Shown here: positions 52,080 through 61,357 of the stretch, piece after piece
Layout: each line of letters opens with the position of its first letter
Position numbering within the stretch: the first letter of the stretch is position 1
Assembly (NCBI GenBank): GCA_024102635.1
Contig: JAGFJO010000154.1
Location: 1 to 64,000, forward strand
DNA from: Deltaproteobacteria bacterium
GTDB taxonomy: Bacteria > Bdellovibrionota_C > UBA2361 > JAGFJO01
DNA: 64,000 bases
Direction of reading: 5' to 3'
Program-made: the position numbers and the translations under genes
The notes under the pieces: generated by a model
Told to the model about the DNA's origin: nothing
The model's input: only the letters and a program-made list of their open reading frames with translations
The model's database searches: none

Positions 52080-52718
52080 TCAGCAACTCTCCCCGAGCAC
52101 CCCTGAAAGAGTCCCTTTGATCTCTTCGGCTACTGCCTTAATCGCCCTGGAATCGACATTATCGACCTCCGGTATAGAAAAAATTCGCTTCGCGTCGGAG
52201 TACGTAAGTATCGTCCTTTCGATGCCTTCACTCGGAGCGCCGCAAAAAACGATCCCCAAAAAGGGCAACATCCGCGCCCTTATCGCTTCAATTGAAAGGA
52301 GCGTATGGTTTATGCTGCCTAGGTAATTTCTCGACACCAGAATCACAGCAGCGTTGAAATGCTGGGCAAGATCTATAACTAGCTCACTGTCGTTTATCGG
52401 GACTAAAAGCCCTCCCGCGCCCTCGATTACAAGATTCGAGGAGGTCTTGGGTAGACTCAGCGCATCTAGCTCGATTATCACCCCATCCTCTGCCGCTGCG
52501 ATATTCGGTGAAGCGGGCTTCGTAAGCCTAAACGCTTCAGGATGAATAACCGTACTATTGTTAGACACCAGCCCTCGAACTACATCGGAATCAGTGCGAT
52601 CAAGCTCTCCTGCCTGAATAGGCTTCCAATAGTCGCACTCTAACGCCTCCACTATGACAGCAGACACTACAGTCTTGCCGACATCGGTGCCAATTCCTGC
52701 GATAAATATCGGCTTCAT
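52080..52718 (-). CDS. bioD: Dethiobiotin synthetase
   Basis: Closes the ureido ring of dethiobiotin with CO2 and ATP. The 212-residue protein has the P-loop GIGTDVGKT (residues 8-16), KPIQAG and the substrate loop EGAGGLLVP. Family length is normal. Its ATG overlaps the bioF stop by four bases, so bioF and bioD are coupled. The following plus-strand phosphodiesterase gene is convergent, 41 bases away. Confidence 0.95.
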   Translation of the reverse strand: MKPIFIAGIGTDVGKTVVSAVIVEALECDYWKPIQAGELDRTDSDVVRGLVSNNSTVIHPEAFRLTKPASPNIAAAEDGVIIELDALSLPKTSSNLVIEGAGGLLVPINDSELVIDLAQHFNAAVILVSRNYLGSINHTLLSIEAIRARMLPFLGIVFCGAPSEGIERTILTYSDAKRIFSIPEVDNVDSRAIKAVAEEIKGTLSGVLGESC

Positions 52719-53851
52719 AAGCTCTTTTTCACCTCACCTAACAGCTTTGCCGCCCCCTTAAGCTCATCTTCTGAGTTGAAGGCATGCACACATACCCTTA
52801 GCCTCTCCTTTCCGGCAGGGACCGTAGGCGATAGAATGGCTCGGATATCGAACCCTGCATTCTGAGCTGCGGCTGCCACGGCGCGCGCGGTTTCGTTGCC
52901 GGGGAAGTATATTGCATGAATTGGAGATGTGCTTGAGTATTCAATTCCGTGACTAGCAAGCGCAGTAGAGAAAGCCATTAACCTCTCCCAAAGAAGATTT
53001 ATCACTGTCGGCTCCTCTTTCAGTAGATCATACGCACACCAAACCGAAATAAGCGAGTGAGCCGGTAGCGCTGTCGTATATATAAAGGAGCGTGCAAAGT
53101 TAACTAAAAAGGATTTAAGCTCAGAGCTTCCCAGCACTGCTGCTCCATGAATCCCTAGCGCCTTGCCGAAAGTATGTACTCGCGCAAAGATTTTGCTCTC
53201 GAGCCCCAGCTTTTGAACCAATCCCTCCCCTCTTTCGCCGAAAACTCCGGTCGCATGTGCTTCATCGACAATTAACGCTGCCCCGGGCCTTTCGCAGAAA
53301 GATGCCAGCTCTTCAAGCGGAGCTAGATCGCCGTCCATCGAGTAAACTGACTCTACCACAACAAAGAGCGATCCCTTGGCAAGCCGGCACTTCTTCTCAA
53401 GATCACTAATATCATTGTGACGGAAAGAGTATGATGCGGCGTTGCTTAATCTTATTCCGTCCCTTATAGAGGCGTGTACAAGCTCGTCATAAATAACAGT
53501 GTCATTTCTGCCAGCAATTGAAGCAAAGAGCCCTATGTTAGCGTCATAGCCGGAATTAAAAATGAGGGCAGCTGGAGCCTGGTGAAATTCGGCTATCTCC
53601 CTTTCAAGTTCATGGTAAAGCTCACTATCGCCTGAGATGAGGCGCGCACCGCCTGCTCCAAGCGGTCCTTGATACTCGTTCCATTTTCTCTCTACTCGCT
53701 CCCGAAGCGCCGCCGAGCGCGCGAATCCAAGATAGTCGTTAGAGGATAGGTCTATTCCCCTCTTTTCAGGTGAAAGCCGGCGCAGCAATCCCTTCTCGCT
53801 GCGCGAGGCAAGTTTTTCCTTTATGCGGTCTTCAATTCGCCCTAGGGTCAT
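52715..53851 (-). CDS. bioF: 8-amino-7-oxononanoate synthase
   Basis: Joins pimeloyl-ACP and alanine with loss of CO2, first committed step of the biotin ring. The 378-residue PLP enzyme shows LSSNDYLGFAR, GAGGARLISG, NSGYDANIG, ESVYSMDGDLAPL, DEAHATGVFG and the PLP lysine in HTFGKALGIHGAAV. All core blocks are intact. It begins 40 bases after clpB ends on the same strand, so the biotin pair may be read through from the heat-shock genes, which would be unusual regulation. A separate promoter was not seen in the short gap. Confidence 0.94.
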   Translation of the reverse strand: MTLGRIEDRIKEKLASRSEKGLLRRLSPEKRGIDLSSNDYLGFARSAALRERVERKWNEYQGPLGAGGARLISGDSELYHELEREIAEFHQAPAALIFNSGYDANIGLFASIAGRNDTVIYDELVHASIRDGIRLSNAASYSFRHNDISDLEKKCRLAKGSLFVVVESVYSMDGDLAPLEELASFCERPGAALIVDEAHATGVFGERGEGLVQKLGLESKIFARVHTFGKALGIHGAAVLGSSELKSFLVNFARSFIYTTALPAHSLISVWCAYDLLKEEPTVINLLWERLMAFSTALASHGIEYSSTSPIHAIYFPGNETARAVAAAAQNAGFDIRAILSPTVPAGKERLRVCVHAFNSEDELKGAAKLLGEVKKSL

Positions 53852-53890
53852 CGTTAGATGCCCTATCTCACCATAGGAGAGGCTGTGACA

Positions 53891-56548
53891 TCAAGCGGAG
53901 GCTGAGCTTCGAGTGACCGCGCCAGCATCTTCGCCGTTGTGCCTTTCAGAAGTGATACTTAGCGCGCCGTCTTTGATGCTCACCTTGATAACCGAATCCT
54001 CTGCGATCTCGTTTGCGATAAGGGCCCTCCCTATCTTGGTCTCAAGCTCGCGCTGAAGATATCTTTTTAGCGGCCTTGCGCCATACACCGGATCATATCC
54101 TGCCTTGGCGACATACTCTTTTGCCTCGTCGGTTATCTCAAGGGTTACATTTCTATCCTCAAGCCTCCTTCTCACATCGTTAAGAAGGAGATCAACGATC
54201 CGTTTAATCTCCTCCAAAGTAAGCGGTTTAAACAGCACTATCTCATCTATGCGGTTAAGAAACTCAGGCCTAAAGTGCGATCTAAGGTCTCGCATAACTG
54301 AGCTTCTCGCCCCCTCCTTTATCTCGCCCTGCTCCGTTATCCCCTCCAAAAGATGCTGCGAGCCGATGTTGGATGTCATTATGATTACCGTATTCTTAAA
54401 ATCCACGGTTCTTCCTTGCGAGTCGGTGACCCGGCCGTCATCCAGGATCTGAAGCAGTACGTTGAAAACATCCTGGTGCGCTTTTTCTATCTCGTCAAAG
54501 AGCACCACTGAGTATGGCTTTCGCCGCACAGCTTCCGTCAGCTGCCCTCCCTCCTCGTATCCCACATATCCGGGAGGGGCGCCGATAAGGCGCGACACGG
54601 CGAACTTCTCCATGTACTCGCTCATATCGATGCGCACGATATTTTCTTCGCTATCAAAGAGGGTCTGCGCCAAAGTTTTAGCCAGCTCAGTTTTCCCTAC
54701 CCCAGTGGGGCCAAGGAATATGAAAGAGCCTATCGGGCGGCGCGGATCCTTAATGCCCGCACGAGCTCTAAGCACCGCGTCTGCCACATACCTTACAGCT
54801 TCATCTTGACCAATCACCCTCTGGTGCAGAACTTGGTCGAGCTTCAACAGCTTCTCTTTCTCGCTCTCGACAAGCCGAGTCACGGGAATCCCTGTCCAGC
54901 GGGATATAATCTCCGCTATCTCCTCCTCGGTGACCTCTTCCCTCAAAAGCCTTGGCCCGCCATCTCCCTTAGAGATCTTATCCTCATGGGACTTAAGCTC
55001 CTTTTCCAAGTTGGGAAGTGTGCCGTGCTTCAGCTCGGCCGCTTTGTTAAGATCGTAACTCCTCTCAGCTTTCTCGATCTCACGCCGGGTGGCTTCAATC
55101 TTCTCGCGAAGCTGCTGAATCTCGGTAATCCCCTTCTTTTCAGCCTCCCACTGTGCGCGCATCTGCTGGCTTTCGTCTTTTAGCTCAGCTATCTCTTCAC
55201 GCAACACATCAAGCCGCTCCTGGCTCGCTTTATCGCGCTCTTTTCTTAGTGCCGCTTCTTCTATCTCAAGCTGCATAATGCGGCGAGTAACTTCGTCAAG
55301 CTCCTGCGGCATCGAGTCAATCTCTGTGCGGATAGTGGCGCACGCCTCATCAACAAGGTCTATAGCTTTGTCAGGGAGGAAGCGGTCAGAGATGTAGCGA
55401 TTGGACAATATCGCTGCTGCAACAAGCGAGTTATCTTGAATTTTAACGCCGTGATGAATCTCAAAACGCTCTTTAATCCCGCGAAGAATTGAGATCGTGT
55501 CCTCCACTGTAGGCTGGTCCACTGTTACCGGCTGGAAGCGCCTTTCAAGCGCTGCGTCTTTTTCGAGATACTTGCGGTACTCATCGAGCGTTGTAGCGCC
55601 GATACAGTGCAGCTCTCCGCGCGCAAGCATCGGTTTTAGCATATTGCCGGCGTCCATCGCCCCCTCTGCCTTACCGGCTCCGACAATGGTGTGAAGCTCA
55701 TCGATAAAGAGAATTATTCTTCCCTCACTTTGCTTCACCTCTTGCAGTACGGCTTTAAGACGCTCTTCAAACTCTCCGCGATATTTTGCACCGGCAACTA
55801 GGGCTCCCATATCAAGTGCGAAAACGGTCTTGTCCTTAAGGCCCTCGGGCACATCGCCCCTCACTATGCGCTGCGCCAGCCCCTCCACGATAGCGGTCTT
55901 ACCCACCCCCGGCTCGCCGATCAGCACCGGATTGTTTTTTGTCTTTCTTGAAAGAATTCTAATTACCCGGCGAATCTCGGCATCCCTTCCAATTACAGGG
56001 TCGAGCTTGCCCTTCTGACTCTCCTGCACCAAGTCTCTCCCGTAGCGCTCGAGTGCCTCGTAGGTCGCTTCGGGATTTGCGCTCACAACCCTCTGGTGTC
56101 CACGCACACTGGTTAGGGCTGCAAGAAATCTATCTCTTGTAAGCTGAAAGAGCTTAAAGACTCTCCCTGCTCCGGTGCTTGGTGCTTCTTCGAGCATCGC
56201 CAAGAATATATGTTCAACCGAAACGTACTCATCTTTAAGGCGCTTAGATTCCTCCTCGGCATGGAGCAACAGTTTCGCGAGCCGCTGGCTAATGAAAATT
56301 TTCCCCGCTTCTGCACCCGGCCCCGAGACGCTGGGCCGTTTATCGAGCTCCTTCTCCGTTTCAGATTTGAGGGTATCAACAGGCACTCCCATCTTCTGAA
56401 GCAGGCGCTGGATAAGGCCGCCTTCCTGCTGAATTAGCGCCAGCATCAAATGCTCTACGTCTACCTCGGTGTGCCCGCGCCGCACCGCCCCGGCCTGTGC
56501 CGCCTGCACCGCTTCCTGGCATTTCTCTGTGAATTTATTGGTGTCCAT
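53891..56548 (-). CDS. clpB: ATP-dependent chaperone ClpB
   Basis: Hexameric AAA+ disaggregase that rescues aggregated proteins with DnaK and DnaJ. The 885-residue protein has the N-domain repeat (1-145), AAA-1 with GEPGVGKT near residue 204, the long coiled-coil middle domain (about 405-530, rich in EEI, RRE and Glu/Lys heptads) and AAA-2 with [10 protein letters not shown] near 610, then [13 protein letters not shown] and [11 protein letters not shown]. The middle domain distinguishes it from ClpA and ClpC. AGGAAAGGG precedes the ATG closely. The dnaJ-like gene is 22 bases upstream. Confidence 0.97.
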   Translation of the reverse strand: MDTNKFTEKCQEAVQAAQAGAVRRGHTEVDVEHLMLALIQQEGGLIQRLLQKMGVPVDTLKSETEKELDKRPSVSGPGAEAGKIFISQRLAKLLLHAEEESKRLKDEYVSVEHIFLAMLEEAPSTGAGRVFKLFQLTRDRFLAALTSVRGHQRVVSANPEATYEALERYGRDLVQESQKGKLDPVIGRDAEIRRVIRILSRKTKNNPVLIGEPGVGKTAIVEGLAQRIVRGDVPEGLKDKTVFALDMGALVAGAKYRGEFEERLKAVLQEVKQSEGRIILFIDELHTIVGAGKAEGAMDAGNMLKPMLARGELHCIGATTLDEYRKYLEKDAALERRFQPVTVDQPTVEDTISILRGIKERFEIHHGVKIQDNSLVAAAILSNRYISDRFLPDKAIDLVDEACATIRTEIDSMPQELDEVTRRIMQLEIEEAALRKERDKASQERLDVLREEIAELKDESQQMRAQWEAEKKGITEIQQLREKIEATRREIEKAERSYDLNKAAELKHGTLPNLEKELKSHEDKISKGDGGPRLLREEVTEEEIAEIISRWTGIPVTRLVESEKEKLLKLDQVLHQRVIGQDEAVRYVADAVLRARAGIKDPRRPIGSFIFLGPTGVGKTELAKTLAQTLFDSEENIVRIDMSEYMEKFAVSRLIGAPPGYVGYEEGGQLTEAVRRKPYSVVLFDEIEKAHQDVFNVLLQILDDGRVTDSQGRTVDFKNTVIIMTSNIGSQHLLEGITEQGEIKEGARSSVMRDLRSHFRPEFLNRIDEIVLFKPLTLEEIKRIVDLLLNDVRRRLEDRNVTLEITDEAKEYVAKAGYDPVYGARPLKRYLQRELETKIGRALIANEIAEDSVIKVSIKDGALSITSERHNGEDAGAVTRSSASA

Positions 56549-56569
56549 ACCCTTTCCTCACTAAAACTT

Positions 56570-57577
56570 TTAGCGCCGCGGATTAAACTGTGAAACCTCC
56601 GAGAGCTGCTCCATCAGTGTACGCTCTTTTTCGGTTAAACTCTTCGGCACTGCAATCTCAATCTGTGCGTAGAGATCTCCGCTCCCTCCCTCCTTTTTAG
56701 GAAGACCTTTACCCCGAAGCCGAAGGCGGCTACCGCTTTGAGACCCTGCGGGAATCTTCATCCTTGCGAGTCCCTCTACCATGGGCACATCGACCTGTGA
56801 GCCTAGCGCCGCCTCCCACGGGGCAACAGGAAGGGTAGTGACTAGATCGTGCCCTTCAATCTTAAAGCGAGGATGAGGCGCTATATTAATCTTTAGATAT
56901 ACATCTCCCGCCCCTGTGCCGTTTCCTGTAGCGCTCTTCAAGCGAATTACAGATCCTGTCACCGTACCCGGCGGAATCTTTACCTGATAATTTCTCGTGA
57001 CCGGGGTGACCCTATTATCTTTCATCTCATGAGTAGTAAGCGCTATGCTTTTAGTAGCTCCCTTGTAAGTATCCTCAAGTGAGATAGTGAGCTCGGCCTC
57101 CTGCCGTGGAGCACGGGCTTGCTGCTGAGCGGGCCGCCCTCCGCCATATCCGGAGAAAGCAGAGAAGATATCTTCCCCGCCGCCGCCATAAGAGAACTGC
57201 CTAGCTCCGCCGCCGCCAGCCGCTGCCTGCCCGAATAGCATTTCAAAAAAATCACTGAAGCCGGAGAAATCAAAATCCTGCGCTCCGCCCCCTCCACCCG
57301 TTCTGAAGTTAAAGCGCATATTTTCGTATCCCGGAGGTGGGCGGAAATCTTGTCCGGCCTGCCAGTTTGCTCCGAGAGCATCATACCTCTTGCGCTTTTC
57401 AGGATCGCTTAGGACTTCATTTGCCTCCGAGATCTCTTTAAACTTCTCCTCGGCTCCTTTCTCTTTGTTAACATCGGGATGATATTTGCGAGCGAGCTTT
57501 CTATAGGCCTTGCGTATCTCATCCTGAGTTGCACTGCGCTCAACCCCTAATGTTTTGTAGTAATCGTGGTATTTCAC
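56570..57577 (-). CDS. DnaJ-like co-chaperone, CbpA type
   Basis: A 335-residue Hsp40. The J domain (1-70) has [31 protein letters not shown] with the HPD motif, which triggers DnaK ATPase. A long Gly/Phe-rich linker (about 85-165, with [29 protein letters not shown]) follows, then the two beta-barrel client domains. The four CxxCxGxG zinc motifs of true DnaJ are absent, so it is the CbpA/class II type. The start is a GTG at 57577. It heads a unit with clpB, consistent with joint heat-shock control. dnaK and grpE are not in the window. Confidence 0.93.
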   Translation of the reverse strand: MKYHDYYKTLGVERSATQDEIRKAYRKLARKYHPDVNKEKGAEEKFKEISEANEVLSDPEKRKRYDALGANWQAGQDFRPPPGYENMRFNFRTGGGGGAQDFDFSGFSDFFEMLFGQAAAGGGGARQFSYGGGGEDIFSAFSGYGGGRPAQQQARAPRQEAELTISLEDTYKGATKSIALTTHEMKDNRVTPVTRNYQVKIPPGTVTGSVIRLKSATGNGTGAGDVYLKINIAPHPRFKIEGHDLVTTLPVAPWEAALGSQVDVPMVEGLARMKIPAGSQSGSRLRLRGKGLPKKEGGSGDLYAQIEIAVPKSLTEKERTLMEQLSEVSQFNPRR

Positions 57578-57617
57578 TCAAAGTTCCGGGAGTTAATTTC
57601 AATTTCTGATACAAATA

Positions 57618-57645
57618 TATGTAATCATTAAATATATAATTTCAA
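57618..57645 (-). promoter_or_regulatory. Tentative promoter of the dnaJ-clpB unit
   Basis: On the minus strand TTGAAA (57640-57645) and TACATA (57618-57623) are 16 bases apart in a very AT-rich stretch, about 40 bases before the GTG start. The -10 is poor, and other alignments in the same AT-rich run are possible. The TTGAAA resembles a sigma-32 -35, but no CCCCAT-type -10 follows. Confidence 0.3.
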
Positions 57646-57853
57646 TGATCTGTTTCGCTAGAACTATAAATAGTCTTAACTTTCGCCTGTTTAAGAGCGG
57701 ATTGAGCTATGGATCTGCAGCATGCGCCGGCGAAAGAAGCGAGGAAATGTGACGATCTCCAAATCTGTAAATCTTTGCTGCGAATCAGACAGTCCAGCCT
57801 GACTTGCAATGGATGGGCGGATCCGGCAAAAATGGGAGCTCCTTATTCTATAC

Positions 57854-57927
57854 GGCGACGTAGCTCAGCTGGTTAGAGCGCAGAACTCATAATTCTGAGG
57901 TCGGTGGTTCGAGTCCACCCGTCGCTA
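57854..57927 (+). tRNA. tRNA-Met (CAU anticodon)
   Basis: A complete cloverleaf. The acceptor arms are GGCGACG and CGTCGCT (with a G-U first pair), D arm GCTC/GAGC with AGCTGGTTA, anticodon stem CAGAA/TTCTG with loop CTCATAA (anticodon CAT), variable AGGTC and T arm GGTGG TTCGAGT CCACC. Discriminator A at 57927; CCA is not encoded. The G1-U72 weak pair and D arm fit elongator tRNA-Met more than initiator. A CAU tRNA modified to read AUA (tRNA-Ile2, the TilS substrate) cannot be excluded by sequence alone. Confidence 0.93.
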
Positions 57928-58062
57928 TTTTTCGCGCTCGGCGCTCCGGCCCATGACTTAGTGGCTTTTTCCAGTCTCGTCCGCCGAAGCCTTGAGGCCG
58001 CCCTGCATCATGTCGAGCCAAAATAAGGCGAAGGCGGATGGTTCGAGTCCACCCGTCGCTAT
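57905..58062 (+). repeat. 24-bp direct repeat of the tRNA 3' end (att-like)
   Basis: The T-arm and acceptor end of tRNA-Met (57905-57928) is repeated without mismatch at 58039-58062, 134 bases apart. Duplication of a tRNA 3' end is the mark of site-specific integration by a tyrosine recombinase. Only about 110 bases lie between the copies, and no integrase is present, so this would be a remnant or an unused attachment site. A degenerate tRNA copy is the alternative. Confidence 0.6.
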
Positions 58063-58283
58063 CATAAAACGTAGCGAGCATAAGCGAGCAAGTTTTATGA
58101 TATCCCCCGAAGCTTTGAAAGCGCTTAACAGCTCCTCGAGATAGTTCAGAGGAAGCCGGATCTGCCCTTTAAAGGCTCGTTATTTGCCACCAGATTAATG
58201 TCACCCTGCTACCTAAATGCTTCATTACTATATATGTAAAGAACTTTTAACTAAGTTATTATCAAGTATTAAGAGAACTTGAC
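57928..58283. other. Spacer downstream of tRNA-Met with repeat and hairpin
   Basis: This stretch between tRNA-Met and the next gene holds a second copy of the tRNA 3' end (58039-58062) and a long hairpin (58060-58102). Between the two tRNA 3' copies (57929-58038) I see no ORF or RNA gene. 58103-58283 is increasingly AT-rich and ends in the start region of the next gene. A minus-strand frame across this area is an antisense-tRNA artefact. Confidence 0.6.
58060..58102. terminator. 11-bp hairpin after the tRNA-derived repeat
   Basis: TATCATAAAAC (58060-58070) and GTTTTATGATA (58092-58102) are exact inverted copies. The 21-base loop contains a direct repeat of GCGAGCA. The A-rich/T-rich arms give terminator character in both directions. 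It starts within the last bases of the repeated tRNA end. Confidence 0.5.
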
Positions 58284-59564
58284 ATGCCTCAGCCCAGCCA
58301 CAATCCAGGGAAAAAACCTACGTTAGACACTCAATTCTCAATTAAAGATGGTCTTGTGACTATTGAGATCGGAAAAGATTCCTCTCCCAGGCAGTACAAG
58401 GCAGTTGTGCCCGAATCGGCAGCAGCGAAGCTGCTCACCATGCTGAATCCCGCTTCAACGCACGGAGGCATCCTTGCCGGAAAGATGGAGCGCCGTATTT
58501 TCAATGAACTCGCAAGGGTCGGGCGCTTCCAAACCCTTAGAGGCCAACTGATAGACCGCGTCGTATCTCCTATCCTACTAGCTGAAGAAGCAACAGTAGA
58601 TATAAAAGCTAAAGGTGCGATCTTCACGCTTGAAGGGGAGAACGCCAAAGAGATAAAGATAAAAGCCGAAAATTCCACCATCCGGATTGATATCCCGAGC
58701 AAGCGCGGAGGAGCGCACCGTCAAGCAGTGCATCTGAACCTTGCTGCCGATTGTGAATGTGCCGGCACTCTTGAAGGTTCAGAGATCTCTGCTGACACCC
58801 AGATTCACGGCTGGGCGCTTGGAATGAACTTTAAAGGTACTGAGTGGCAGGACGCACAAACGGCCCTTACCCGCCTAAAAAATATGGTGTTTTCGTGGGA
58901 TAACGTAGAGAGTGATAAATTTAAATCTTTTAGCGGAATCGACCTAAGCCCTGAGAGACTAAATGAGCTACGAAAGAGCCTTAATGGCCGGCGAACCCAG
59001 GAAGTAACCAAAAAGATATCGGGCCAACTTCGCTCGCCCCAGGTTAGCATAAATGACTCATCAGTCGAACTTTTCGGCCCTCTTAAAGATATCGCGGGAG
59101 TCGAGGCAAAGGATACGGCTTGCATCTTGCTTCCAATCGGAACCGACAAGGCCTATGCCTATCAGCTTCCTCAAAGCCCAACCGCTCCTATCGTTAGGTT
59201 GGAGGTCACATTGGCGTCGGGCAAAGTTGCGCCCGCTCCCGGCGCGACTGAGCGGCTCTTCATCACACATGCAGATTACCTCTTGGATCTCATGCACCTG
59301 CACGCCGCGGTATTTGAGATAGAAAGGCAGATTCAACAGGCATCGACCACAGCAAGTGGGCACCCCAATCTCGGTAGCTCTGCCATCTCGGACAAAGCCG
59401 AGAGGGAGAAGCTTTTAAGTGAGGCTCTTTCAAAACGGCTGGCTTCCGGCGCTCAAGTAAAGTGGGAGGAGGAATTCAGCAAGGATACTTCCAAGCCCAA
59501 GCCCGAAGAGTTGGGAAATGCAGCCATAATATCCGGAGAGCCGCCGGCAAGCAGCACCACATAG
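58284..59564 (+). CDS. Hypothetical protein (426 residues)
   Basis: Not recognised. It is soluble with a polar, Pro/Lys-rich start (PSHNPGKKPTL) and no signal peptide. The middle (about 20-160) is strand-like and repetitive in pattern (FSIKDGLVTIEIGKD, IFTLEGENAKEIKIKAENSTIRIDI), the later part has helical stretches (ADYLLDLMHLHAAVFEIERQI), and the tail is Ser/Lys/Glu rich and disordered. Two Cys form an ECAG pair. It sits immediately after the tRNA-repeat region, a place where foreign genes often land, but base composition looks like the rest. No strong ribosome site. The next gene is convergent, 24 bases away. Confidence 0.6.
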   Translation: MPQPSHNPGKKPTLDTQFSIKDGLVTIEIGKDSSPRQYKAVVPESAAAKLLTMLNPASTHGGILAGKMERRIFNELARVGRFQTLRGQLIDRVVSPILLAEEATVDIKAKGAIFTLEGENAKEIKIKAENSTIRIDIPSKRGGAHRQAVHLNLAADCECAGTLEGSEISADTQIHGWALGMNFKGTEWQDAQTALTRLKNMVFSWDNVESDKFKSFSGIDLSPERLNELRKSLNGRRTQEVTKKISGQLRSPQVSINDSSVELFGPLKDIAGVEAKDTACILLPIGTDKAYAYQLPQSPTAPIVRLEVTLASGKVAPAPGATERLFITHADYLLDLMHLHAAVFEIERQIQQASTTASGHPNLGSSAISDKAEREKLLSEALSKRLASGAQVKWEEEFSKDTSKPKPEELGNAAIISGEPPASSTT

Positions 59565-59588
59565 AGCGGCCATATGACTTCCCAGAAA

Positions 59589-60860
59589 TTAGAGCGCTAG
59601 CAAAAAAGCTATTAGTGCGTGCCTCTCATCCTTGCTTCTATTCATGAAGAGCTTTCTCGACTTGAGACCTTCACCTCCGTGCCACAAGATAGCCTCTTCA
59701 ACGGTGCGAGCCCTGCCGTCATGCAGATAGAATGGGGTGATGTCCGAAAGCTGCCTTGAAAATCCCAACCCCCATAGAGGGGTGGTTCTCCACTCCCTAC
59801 CGCCCGCCATACCTTCGGGATGCTTATCGGCTAGCCCAGGCCCCATATCATGAAGCAAAAGGTCGGTGAATGGATGAATAGTTTGGTTCGAAAGCTCCTC
59901 GAGGGGATTGGAGGATGTTACAAAGGTAGCAGTATGGCAACCTTCGCATCCTACTTCAAAAAAGATCTTCTTCCCTAGCGCGACTACCGGGTCACTCTGG
60001 TTTCTGGCGGCAGGAACTCCCCCTAGCTTCTGGTACACGGTAACCCTATGCAGGTGGTCATCTGAGAATTCCAGCGGCTCTGACACAGGAAAAAGTGAGT
60101 TGCTAATTCCCATTTCATTTCCGAGCGCTGCGGCGGACTGCTGCTCGACAGTGGGCTGTGATGCCTTGTACCCGAAACGGCCGAGACTTATCGAAACCGC
60201 GCGGATATCTTTAACGAGATTAGCCCGCCCTGAAATACCGTCATTGTCACTGTCAGATATATCTTCTTTAGCCAAAACATCACTTAGTGATATCGCTTCA
60301 AGAAGCCCCACTCCGATAATCGGCGGGGTCATTCGCAAAGAATGTTTTATCTTTCGATGAGTAGCATTTTTCACCTTAAAAGTTAGCTGCGGCGCTCTCA
60401 AAGAGAACGGCGTGCCATCAGGATAGGAGCCCTTTATCCTCCGCCATCTGAGCCGTATGCCGTGGAAGGTCGCTCCATCCACCGAGTGGTTCTGCAACAC
60501 CGGCGCAGTTAATTTTTTATCTCCTGTCACTTTGATGACCATTGCACCCCCCTTAAGCGCCCTGGCCCTATCAAATCTAAGCGGCCCTCGCCCGTTCTCA
60601 ATATGACACCCGCCGCAACTTGAATTCACAAAGCGGGGGCCCAGTCCCTCCTCTCGGCTCATTATGTGATGAAATGGAGCAAAGCCGCTTAGCTGCAGAT
60701 CCTGGTTCGCTTTAGAGACCACGTTGGGGGCGAAAACCTGCAACGCGGCCGGGCCGGGGAGATAAGAGGTCATCTTGCCCCCTAGTTGCGTATAGTCCTC
60801 AGCTTCGAGTGAAGTTACAAAACAAAGAACTCCTATCGCTAACGCAAACGCCAATCTCAT
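59589..60860 (-). CDS. Di-heme oxidoreductase, DUF1111 (putative peroxidase)
   Basis: A 423-residue periplasmic cytochrome. After a signal peptide (LAFALAIGVLCFVTSLEA) it has two heme c sites, CGGCH (82-86) and CEGCH (305-309). Its blocks match DUF1111 (DHOR): GLGPRFVNSSCGGCH, DSDNDGISGRAN (a Ca-binding-like loop) and the later FTDLLLHDMGPGLAD, EWRTTPLWGLG and FYLHDGRARTVEEAILWHGGE. The family is related to MauG/CcpA but its natural substrate is not well known; some members act in iron acquisition or peroxide removal. It is alone in its transcription unit, convergent with the hypothetical gene. Confidence 0.9.
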   Translation of the reverse strand: MRLAFALAIGVLCFVTSLEAEDYTQLGGKMTSYLPGPAALQVFAPNVVSKANQDLQLSGFAPFHHIMSREEGLGPRFVNSSCGGCHIENGRGPLRFDRARALKGGAMVIKVTGDKKLTAPVLQNHSVDGATFHGIRLRWRRIKGSYPDGTPFSLRAPQLTFKVKNATHRKIKHSLRMTPPIIGVGLLEAISLSDVLAKEDISDSDNDGISGRANLVKDIRAVSISLGRFGYKASQPTVEQQSAAALGNEMGISNSLFPVSEPLEFSDDHLHRVTVYQKLGGVPAARNQSDPVVALGKKIFFEVGCEGCHTATFVTSSNPLEELSNQTIHPFTDLLLHDMGPGLADKHPEGMAGGREWRTTPLWGLGFSRQLSDITPFYLHDGRARTVEEAILWHGGEGLKSRKLFMNRSKDERHALIAFLLAL

Positions 60861-61357
60861 GACAACTACTCCTACAGCAGATATTACCGGACAATACTAT
60901 CCATTATTAAATCCTAAAGAAAGTAAAATTTAGTTTTGTTCCGTTGTCTCAGAGAGTGCGCACATTAGGGTTGCGCTAACGAGGATTTGAAATATACCAC
61001 TCTAAAAGACTAGCGTGCTGCGGAATCAAGATTAACTCATTAATTTGCAATAAGATATCCGTTGTGCCCTGCCTAGACCGGTTGAGCGGCTGCAGCGAAG
61101 GTTTGTATGAAGTGAGCACTACAAGTCACCCCTTACCCGATTCTGATCCCCACGGGCTGAGAGCTATCCTGCCGGATTTTTAGTAAATTGGCACGGATTT
61201 TAAGTATCTCTAATAGTTAATGGATTTAGCGCGGTCTCTGAGACGACGCCAAAGAAGGCAGTCCTCTCAGCGGATTGTGATACCAACCATAATACTTCGC
61301 AATCCCCCACGTTAAAAAGAGGATGCGGCTAGGCATAATGGCGCTATCTCCTATCCC
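60861..61357. other. Intergenic region holding inverted-repeat element A
   Basis: This 497-bp spacer lies between the 5' end of the DHOR gene and the 3' end of the AguB-like gene. Most of it (60942-61248) is repeat element A. No ORF of note. The remaining 109 bases before the AguB-like stop hold nothing I can name. Confidence 0.65.
60942..61248. mobile_element. Inverted-repeat element A (MITE-like, ~307 bp)
   Basis: Bounded by a left end at 60942-60961 and an inverted right end at 61229-61248, matching at 17 of 20 bases. The shared core is GTCTCAGAGA followed by CGC. Just inside, the left end continues with CATTAGGGTT and the right end (read inward) with AAATC....ACTAT. Element B has the same end-specific sequences, so the two are related. 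The interior has no ORF and no clear similarity to B. This is the pattern of a non-autonomous miniature transposable element; no transposase is in the window. Confidence 0.6.

Noticed and set aside
57887..58081. 64-residue minus-strand frame over the tRNA-Met gene ending in GLEPPTSEL
   Set aside because: This is the well-known false protein made by reading antisense to a tRNA; it overlaps the tRNA and its repeated 3' end.
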